From NCBI GenBank assembly GCA_013365365.1, contig JABVXU010000764.1, positions 1 to 21,884 of the forward strand: a stretch of DNA of 21,884 nt. Direction: 5' to 3'. This document shows, one piece after another, positions 17,901-21,884 of this stretch; position 1 is the first letter of the stretch; the number at the start of each line of letters is the position of its first letter. This DNA is from Cruorifilaria tuberocauda (Eukaryota; Nematoda; Chromadorea; Rhabditida; Onchocercidae). The notes beneath the pieces are model-generated. The model had not been told where the DNA came from. It was given only the letters and a program-made list of their open reading frames with translations, and ran no database searches. The position numbers were made by a program, and so were the translations under genes.

Positions 17901-19721
17901 CTTGAAAAATAGCTCGAGCAGAAATATAGTAAGAAAAAATTTCCTCTTCTTTCTTCATATCGTAGCATTTTCATGTGCATGAAAATGACACAAATAAAGG
18001 TGTTCAAATTAGTATTTTCCGGATATTTAGTTATTATCGGAATGATTTTGCAGCACCGGACGCTCCAACCGATGTGCATTATGATTGTTCAAAAGTTTGT
18101 AAAATGGTTTGGAGGGAGCCAAACGATCATGGTTCACCAATTATCGCATATAAATTAATTCTTAAAGAAGTTCCACATGCTGAAACGGTATACTGTTGTA
18201 TTTACATTGCGAAATGATAGTTGAATTTATTTAATCATTTTATATTTAGTGATTACTGGAATGATTTTGTAGCATTTTACTTTAAAAAATTAATTTATGC
18301 TTCATTTCAGTTACTCTTAATTGCCCATTAAATTTAAATATTTATTTATGTAATCATCTAATCTAATTATTATCGATTTATATATTGCCAAATAAAACGA
18401 GAAATTAATGAATTACCAAATTTTTCCTTTAACTAATGATAAAGTATTTTTTGCAGAACCATTATGGTGCGGAAAATTTTGAATTGGATTTAGGTGCTGA
18501 TGATCTTAAAGTGGATTTATCATTCCTGAAACCACTTACAACCTATGAAGTAAAACTAATTGCTGTAAATGATGTTGGTAATAGTAATGCTCATTCATTT
18601 ATGCTGAATACATCCGGTTAGTTTGATCCTATTATCTTAAAATTTTCATTTCTTTTTTAATAGAAATGAATTCGAAGTGTTTTTCAGTAAATTATTTCAT
18701 ATTAAAGTTTAGGAGACGAAAGTACGATGAAATATTTTGATTTCACTTGCATAATAGAATCATTTATCTTTTACAATTTAAATGAATTGGAAATCGAGTT
18801 TAAAAAAGAAATTAATTGAAATTATTTCGTACAATTATCCTTTTTGTAATAATTTACAGAATATGTGGAAGGTGGACGTCAAGATGATGATTCCAATTGG
18901 TTGACAATTTTATTGTTAATCATTTTATTACTTGTATTATTAGCTCTTATCATCGATTCTATGTGCTGTTTAAAACATCATCGTGGATTTTTAGCGTTAA
19001 TTTGTTCATCATTTTTTGGACCTGATCAGGAAGAGCGCACCGATAAATCAAAAAATGGATTACAAAATGAGAAGTTCGTTTTTTTTTTGGAGAAAAATAT
19101 TAAAATATAAAATTGATTGCTTATAGTTCCCAAGTTTTAGCGTAATCTATGACTCTTCTCCATAAATTGTTTATTATTAGCCGAATTTTATCAGTAATCA
19201 TGGCCAATATACTTGTAGTGCAGCACAATTCTACTCTTTTGAAACTGTCACGATTATATAGTTCGTTAGATTTGTACAATTTTCATCATTTCACATTAAA
19301 TTTCAGCAATCAATGATTCAATCTGATCATTTAGAATTTTTTTAAATTTTCAATGGAAATTTGTTTCTTTTTTTTTTATCATTAACAGATCTTACGTTTT
19401 TTTTTTACTAAGAATTTTTTTAGAACTGAAAATAATCGTTTGCTAACAGATGAACGAACCAACTCACCGGTTGCTATAAAGTATGTTTATCGAATTGATC
19501 AAAAAAGAAAAGATCATGTAGAACCCTATTTTCTTTCTTAACTTCAAATCATTCAGCGGTCCTTATTTCATACATATAGAAATCAAAATTAATATTTGAA
19601 TTTTTCAATAGAATTTTGTAAACCTTACCGGAAATATGGTATAGTAATTTGCCTTAAAGTTTTCTATTGTTTCAGTCATAATGAAAAGTATAGGAATGGT
19701 CCGCATTCAACATCCGTATGA
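10241..19721 (+). CDS. ncam-1: NCAM/Fasciclin II-like cell adhesion molecule, 17 coding exons, 5' end not found
   Basis: Homophilic-type neural adhesion receptor of the NCAM/Fasciclin II family, acting at the plasma membrane. The 17 exons listed separately join in one frame into 832 residues counted from Trp at 10243. Order: Ig1 (about 1-105), Ig2 (106-199), Ig3 (200-295), Ig4 (296-425), Ig5 (426-519), FN3-1 (520-629), FN3-2 (630-727), transmembrane helix (741-759), cytoplasmic tail (760-832). Each Ig domain has the B-strand Cys, C-strand Trp and the YxC of strand F. Several N-glycosylation sequons (NVT, NLT, NSS, NIT, NTS) fit an ectodomain. Five Ig plus two FN3 separates it from L1/SAX-7 (six Ig, five FN3) and contactin/RIG-6 types. 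The symbol follows the C. elegans single NCAM orthologue and is an assignment by architecture. The start codon and signal peptide lie upstream and are unresolved. Confidence 0.88.
11620..11647. repeat. CT microsatellite in intron 1
   Basis: About 14 CT units without interruption. Confidence 0.95.
11911..11942. repeat. TA microsatellite in intron 1
   Basis: Near-continuous TA dinucleotides. Confidence 0.9.
12351..12386. repeat. CT microsatellite in intron 1
   Basis: CT units with one TTTAT interruption. Confidence 0.9.
12516..12790. repeat. tandem duplication of about 145 bp in intron 1
   Basis: The unit AAACATTATTATTCAATTAA (start about 12516) recurs at about 12664. Shared later blocks include GAATGAAATTTTG and AAATTTAATTC-TATTAAA. 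The copies differ by substitutions and small indels. Confidence 0.75.
13010..13158 (+). CDS. ncam-1: exon 2: Ig1, C-terminal half
   Basis: Acceptor TTTTTTTAG ends at 13009. One leading base completes the Arg codon left by exon 1. The sequence carries the E and F strands of Ig1, including DGGTYKCVVNV. The donor is ATAC|GTTTGT and leaves one base (phase 1). The preceding intron of 2.6 kb is the largest resolved in the gene. Confidence 0.9.
13527..13661 (+). CDS. ncam-1: exon 3: Ig2, N-terminal half
   Basis: Acceptor TTGTTTTAG ends at 13526. The two leading bases complete a Gln codon. It encodes EEGEDAEIVCRVRGDPS and IFWQFEGK, the B-strand Cys and C-strand Trp of Ig2. The donor GAAG|GTTTAT leaves one base. 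Confidence 0.92.
13662..14968 (+). other. intron 3 (within Ig2), 1.3 kb
   Basis: GTTTAT to ACTTATAG. It contains two plus-strand GA tracts (14021-14046 and 14102-14116) and A/T homopolymers. No extra exon or RNA gene was seen. Confidence 0.8.
14021..14046. repeat. GA microsatellite in intron 3
   Basis: GA dinucleotides; a shorter companion lies at 14102-14116. Confidence 0.9.
14969..15115 (+). CDS. ncam-1: exon 4: Ig2, C-terminal half
   Basis: Acceptor ACTTATAG ends at 14968. The exon carries the E/F strands with DDGQYTCSAAQFYSFE and the sequon NVT. The donor ATATA|GTTCGT is weak but is the only one keeping phase with exon 5. A decayed copy of this exon's 3' half plus the start of the following intron sits at 19200-19305. 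Confidence 0.88.
15300..15424 (+). CDS. ncam-1: exon 5: Ig3, N-terminal half
   Basis: Acceptor TTTTTATAG ends at 15299. It encodes RPKITILDG, the Ig3 B-strand Cys (FVIRCQAVGKPKP) and Trp (YYQWIKY). Two donors lie in tandem (GTTGTTAGT), so the exon may end at 15421 or 15424. Both are in phase and differ by one Val. The 15424 end uses the better GTTAGT site. Confidence 0.9.
15606..15765 (+). CDS. ncam-1: exon 6: Ig3, C-terminal half
   Basis: Acceptor TTTTTTAG ends at 15605, phase 0. It encodes the Ig3 E/F strands with ADRGTYSCIAKNALDEA and the sequon NLT at the end of strand G. Donor TTCA|GTTAGT, phase 1. Confidence 0.93.
15928..16172 (+). CDS. ncam-1: exon 7: Ig4, N-terminal half with Ser/Asn-rich insert
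   Basis: Acceptor AATTTTAG ends at 15927. It encodes KPKLKLLKNLTITRGDTV, the B-strand Cys (KLVCEF) and C-strand Trp (TAKWLHLGQEW). About 37 residues rich in Ser, Asn and Ala follow, with an NSS sequon, before the donor ATG|GTATAA (phase 0). This stretch has no counterpart in the other four Ig domains and makes Ig4 about 130 residues long. Confidence 0.88.
16310..16454 (+). CDS. ncam-1: exon 8: Ig4, C-terminal half
   Basis: Acceptor AAATTTCAG ends at 16309, phase 0. It encodes GIIILTLTTVDEDDAGQYQC and VAENEAGTDQGSVFLSII, a textbook I-set E/F/G half. Donor ATTC|GTAGGT, phase 1. Confidence 0.93.
16546..16730 (+). CDS. ncam-1: exon 9: Ig5, N-terminal half
   Basis: Acceptor GCAATTTAG ends at 16545. 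It encodes VKGDTATIYCGASAVPEP (B-strand Cys) and IWTWTGPSG (C-strand Trp). Donor ACC|GTAAGC, phase 0. Confidence 0.93.
16895..16994 (+). CDS. ncam-1: exon 10: Ig5, C-terminal half
   Basis: Acceptor AATATCAG ends at 16894, phase 0. It encodes VRDVNENDFGKYICMADNG and GPPDQAELQLIEI, closing the fifth Ig domain. Donor ATTT|GTTTGT, phase 1. Confidence 0.92.
17241..17386 (+). CDS. ncam-1: exon 11: FN3-1, N-terminal half
   Basis: Acceptor AATTTTCAG ends at 17240. It encodes PPLTPSKLNC, then GICTIGDLKNSPPGKLPSNI, with an NIT sequon. The position usually held by the FN3 B-strand Trp lacks Trp, and two Cys flank an 10-residue stretch (CREHNYPNFGIC). Donor AAG|GTTTGT, phase 0. Confidence 0.9.
17618..17801 (+). 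CDS. ncam-1: exon 12: FN3-1, C-terminal half
   Basis: Acceptor ATGTTGCAG ends at 17617, phase 0. It encodes FHHLKPRSRYKVQAQAINEA, the conserved L-P-x-x-x-Y and A-x-N strand E/F signature of FN3, plus an NVT sequon. Donor TGGG|GTATAG, phase 1. Confidence 0.93.
18054..18187 (+). CDS. ncam-1: exon 13: FN3-2, N-terminal half
   Basis: Acceptor GATTTTGCAG ends at 18053. It encodes APDAPTDVHYDCSKVC, then VWREPNDHGSPIIAYKLIL, with the FN3 B-strand Trp and the P-x-x-x-G-x-P-I-x-x-Y signature. Donor ACG|GTATAC, phase 0. Confidence 0.93.
18242..18280. repeat. copy of an intron acceptor region inside the next intron
   Basis: ATATTTAGTGATTACTGGAA... resembles the branch/acceptor region just before exon 13 (about 18023-18060), including GGAATGATTTTG(C/T)AGCA. 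The following sequence does not continue as exon 13. Confidence 0.5.
18457..18616 (+). CDS. ncam-1: exon 14: FN3-2, C-terminal half
   Basis: Acceptor TTTTTTGCAG ends at 18456, phase 0. It encodes LKPLTTYEVKLIAVNDVG, the FN3 L-x-P-x-T-x-Y and A-x-N-x-x-G signature, and a juxtamembrane NTS sequon. Donor CCG|GTTAGT, phase 1. Confidence 0.93.
18860..19073 (+). CDS. ncam-1: exon 15: transmembrane helix and proximal cytoplasmic tail
   Basis: Acceptor AATTTACAG ends at 18859. After an acidic linker (GGRQDDDSN), WLTILLLIILLLVLLALII forms a single membrane span. It is followed by Cys-Cys and a third Cys (IDSMCCLKHHRGFLALICSS), which resembles the palmitoylated cysteine cluster just inside the membrane of vertebrate NCAM. 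The donor GAGAA|GTTCGT leaves two bases. If this intron is retained, the frame runs about 13 more residues to a TAA at about 19108. Confidence 0.92.
19195..19260 (+). pseudogene. decayed copy of exon 4, possible 66-nt cassette exon
   Basis: The region 19200-19305 matches 15044-15161 (Ig2 C-terminal exon and the beginning of its downstream intron), with few substitutions and an 11-base deletion just before the donor. Because intron sequence was copied too, it arose by DNA duplication, not retroposition. The acceptor TTTTATCAG (ends at 19194) and the copied donor ATATA|GTTCGT survive. Entry and exit phases both equal those of the host intron, but joining to exon 16 creates a TAA at the junction. 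Inclusion would therefore replace the last 34 residues with about 22 copied ones and remove the PDZ ligand. Confidence 0.75.
19424..19480 (+). CDS. ncam-1: exon 16: cytoplasmic tail
   Basis: Acceptor AATTTTTTTAG ends at 19423. One leading base completes Lys from exon 15, giving NEKTENNRLLTDERTNSPVA. Donor AAA|GTATGT leaves two bases. The segment is hydrophilic with several Ser/Thr. It has no domain recognised here, but the phase fit with both neighbours is exact. Confidence 0.82.
19676..19721 (+). CDS. ncam-1: exon 17: C-terminal end with PDZ ligand and stop
   Basis: Acceptor TTGTTTCAG ends at 19675. One leading base completes Asn, then HNEKYRNGPHSTSV and TGA at 19719-19721. The last three residues Thr-Ser-Val match the class I PDZ ligand pattern [S/T]-x-V. 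Drosophila Fasciclin II transmembrane isoforms also end in a PDZ ligand, so this supports the gene model as well as the family call. Confidence 0.85.
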
Positions 19722-20270
19722 AATATTTCCATGGCATAGCTTAATTTAACGCATTTCAATTCTGCATTTTTGAAGCAAAATTTATACTTCCATTTCATTC
19801 ACTGCTTCTCATTTATTTATTCATTTAATTACGAAATCTTTTTATCAATTCTTTTATCAATAACATCAAAATTTAAGACAAAAAAAGACAGCGTATAATC
19901 TTGAATATTTTATAATATTTTGAAGTTTACTGAAATCTAAATTCTTTTTTTTTTGATTATCTTCTGGCGAATATGTTAAAATTCTTGCAAGTGCACAAAA
20001 AAGCGAAAGAATTTTTGACAAATGAAATAAGCTTGCTAGTTGATAAATAAAATAATGATAAATAAGTTCGCTAATAAATTTCAAAACGATTTAAAAATTT
20101 TTCAACTTGATCATCATTAATTCGATGAGCAAATTTGTTTCAATATATTGTAATCAATAACTTACGAGCTGTGCCTTATTAGAAAAGCTTTTTTTTTTAT
20201 CGAAATTCAATATTTCCTTTGTAATATTTCAATAATTTGTTAGCGGAAGAATGTTTTAAAGATGAATTTG
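19722..20270 (+). other. 3' flank of the adhesion gene with possible poly(A) signals
   Basis: The first AATAAA hexamers after the stop are at 20046-20051 and 20073-20078, about 325 bases downstream. In AT-rich DNA they could be chance. No coding frame is supported here. Confidence 0.3.
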
Positions 20271-20289
20271 TTACATGTCTTGGATGATC

Positions 20290-20470
20290 TTAATCGATTA
20301 GAAAGCTCTATAAACACTATGGTTGATCACAGAAGTTTGATTTTAAATTTCAATACGGAAAATGATTTGTTTTATTTATCCAAGTACCTCTAAAGCTCAC
20401 TTCATTGCCATTTTCAATCATTTGATGCTACTGTAATTACTCATAAGATAGAAGCATTTTGTGTTATAAG
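20290..20470. repeat. diverged direct repeat, copy 1, 3' of the minus-strand gene
   Basis: Shares GAAGTTTGATTT...AAAT, TCCAAGTA, and CATAAGATAGAAGCATTT-type blocks, in the same order and spacing, with 21570-21730. Confidence 0.65.
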
Positions 20471-20904
20471 TCACAACGAAAAAATTTTTATTGTAAGCAA
20501 TAATAATTATAGGATTTTGTATGTTATAGTTTGCCGGGTTCAATATGTTAAGCCATCTCATTCATTTATTAAATTTTATTGAAATATAAATGCTGTAAGA
20601 AGCACTATAAAAAACCTCCATCTAAAAGGTGAAGCATCCGTTTTTAATGGACAATCTACTGTTCAACCGGTCATTTCTGTGTTAACTGAGTAGAGGCAAA
20701 GATAGCATAAATAGCATAAACATACTTCTCTAATCTCAAACAAAACATAATTCGCAATCCATTCAGATAATATAAACGATCATTAGAAGTTCAGAGTTTG
20801 AAATTAAAGACAAAATATATGTGATGTGTAGAAAAAATAATTACAGAAAATATATTTCGATGCATTGTATTACATTCAGAAAATTTCTGATATCATGTAA
20901 CATA
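20471..20904. other. non-coding interval between repeat copy 1 and the minus-strand gene
   Basis: Less AT-rich in 20620-20710 (TTCAACCGGTCATTTCTGTG and flanks), but no frame was convincing on either strand. It includes the 3' UTR of the minus-strand gene. Confidence 0.35.
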
Positions 20905-21231
20905 TCACTTTGAGCGATCGTTAGTTACTTCGGAGTGAGTCTCGGTTACTCCTTCATCGTTGTCCGTTTCCGTAATACTAGCTGTACCATGTGTCGCAAG
21001 TTGATTGTTTTCCCTCTTACGTCTTTCCCTGCTACGTTTTATATCGGCGGTCAATTTCAAAACTTCACTAATAAGATACTGAAGCATTGTCTCAAGGTTC
21101 GCTGTATCGCCAGCGGCAAGTTCTTCATTCTGTTGACTAGTACGACGATGTCGGCCAAAACGGACAGTAGGAAATCTCAGTCCATCGTGGCCAATTCCTC
21201 CGTTATTCTCTTCGTCCTCTTCCATGTTCAT
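20905..21231 (-). CDS. unrecognised 108-residue charged protein with an RFGR motif
   Basis: Minus-strand frame from ATG at 21231 to TGA at 20905, with balanced codon use and much higher GC than its surroundings, so very likely coding. The frame stays open upstream to 21273, right after a TTGTATTTAG acceptor. This may be a trans-splice or ordinary acceptor, so more exons may exist 5'. Residues 3-10 are acidic. Residues 18-30 read LRFPTVRFGRHRR, resembling an amidated RFamide peptide followed by basic cleavage residues. Residues 46-64 form an amphipathic helix (LETMLQYLISEVLKLTADI), and 65-73 are strongly basic. As called it lacks a signal peptide, so a secreted peptide precursor would need an upstream exon. 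A small nuclear protein is the alternative. Confidence 0.65.
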   Translation of the reverse strand: MNMEEDEENNGGIGHDGLRFPTVRFGRHRRTSQQNEELAAGDTANLETMLQYLISEVLKLTADIKRSRERRKRENNQLATHGTASITETDNDEGVTETHSEVTNDRSK

Positions 21232-21273
21232 AGCCTTTAAAATTTGAAGATACCGAAACGGAAATGAATTAGG
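21232..21273 (-). other. in-frame 5' extension of the minus-strand exon
   Basis: From the acceptor-like TTGTATTTAG (AG at 21275-21274), the reading frame of the 108-residue protein is open in phase 0 (PNSFPFRYLQILKA before the first Met). Either this is coding, joined to an unseen upstream exon, or it is a short 5' UTR left after trans-splicing. Confidence 0.4.
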
Positions 21274-21569
21274 CTAAATACAATAAATGACCTGAGCTAG
21301 TGGCACGCTTCGATAGCAACCACTTAAAAGCTGTTAGAATTAAAAGATTAAAAATAAGAATTGAATAAGTGCATATATAGGCACTGCAATATGCAAATTT
21401 ATTTGAAAAAATCCTTTCCTGTTTGATGACGATATGCAACAAATCGATGCGAAAACAATGAGGGTGGTTTCATTTTGAAGTCCTTGTCAATATAGGTTTA
21501 AGCCATGTGCAAATACCAAAACCTCGAATTAGCATCCTGACAGGACGCGATAAAAGTGCCGTAGCATTA

Positions 21570-21730
21570 AAGGAGTGCCGTTTTAGAAATATTGTGGTCA
21601 ACCTCAAAAGTTTGATTTCAAATTCAAATGATTTATCATCTCTCCAAGTATTTCTCAATCCCATTTAATTTCCATTTCCAGTCGTTTAATCTTCAAATTA
21701 AACACTGATAAGATAGAAGCATTTCATATT
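21570..21730. repeat. diverged direct repeat, copy 2, 5' of the minus-strand gene
   Basis: Direct counterpart of 20290-20470. The two copies bracket the minus-strand gene. A minus-strand frame across 21470-21664 lies partly in this repeat and is not taken as a gene. Confidence 0.65.
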
Positions 21731-21884
21731 AACATTAGATTAAGATTCAAATACTAACAATGCAAAAATGAAATTCAAAACGCTTCCACACGCTTTCTTT
21801 TTGTCTACCAAAAATTACCGCCGATAGAGAGAAGTAAAGCGAAGATATCGATACAAAAAAGAAAAAAATATTAAGCTTATCTGA

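Noticed and set aside
19120..19150. Resemblance of TTCCCAAGTTTTAG to part of the SL1 spliced leader
   Set aside because: Only a short partial match, with no donor, Sm site or stem-loops after it.
20935..21240. Plus-strand 101-residue frame opposite the small gene
   Set aside because: It is a shadow of the minus-strand coding exon, whose composition and start context are better.
21470..21664. Minus-strand 64-residue frame
   Set aside because: It overlaps the diverged direct repeat and has no recognisable features; not enough to call a gene.
1..21884. Bacterial-type defence, mobile or CRISPR systems
   Set aside because: Intron-rich eukaryotic gene structure throughout; no arrays, transposase or operon-like layout was seen.

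Overview
The window is AT-rich eukaryotic DNA. It has many T-rich 3' splice sites of the TTTTCAG/TTTTTAG kind, compact introns mixed with longer ones, and many GA/CT microsatellites. Together with the protein it encodes, this suggests a nematode, probably a spirurid/filarial-type worm. The species assignment is inference; nothing in the window fixes it. No bacterial-type system, transposase, CRISPR array, tRNA or rRNA was recognised.

Left part (1 to about 10,200): no confidently coding sequence. It holds a tandem repeat of about 219 bp at the very left edge, a diverged dispersed repeat (near 1,760 and 2,550), microsatellites, a GC- and purine-richer island at about 5,640-6,240 with a perfect GC hairpin, and a degenerate repeat cluster at 7,310-7,575. 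It is best read as upstream flank and/or large 5' introns of the next gene. Candidate first-exon material is discussed but not proven.

Central part (10,241-19,721, + strand): one multi-exon gene, reconstructed here as 17 coding exons whose phases all agree. They encode the mature part of an NCAM/Fasciclin II-type adhesion molecule: five Ig domains, two FN3 domains, one transmembrane helix and a cytoplasmic tail of about 73 residues ending in Thr-Ser-Val-COOH, a class I PDZ ligand. From the first Ig exon to the stop this is 832 residues; the signal-peptide exon is not identified. Every domain boundary carries a phase-1 intron, and each domain is split by one internal intron. The intron inside the cytoplasmic region (19,074-19,423) contains a decayed copy of the Ig2 C-terminal exon plus its flanking intron. 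That copy keeps a usable acceptor and donor, so it could act as a 66-nt cassette exon that ends the protein early.

Right part (19,722-21,884): the 3' flank with possible poly(A) signals, then a small minus-strand gene (20,905-21,231, open upstream to 21,273). It encodes an unrecognised charged 108-residue protein with an RFGR motif, and diverged direct repeats lie on both sides of it.
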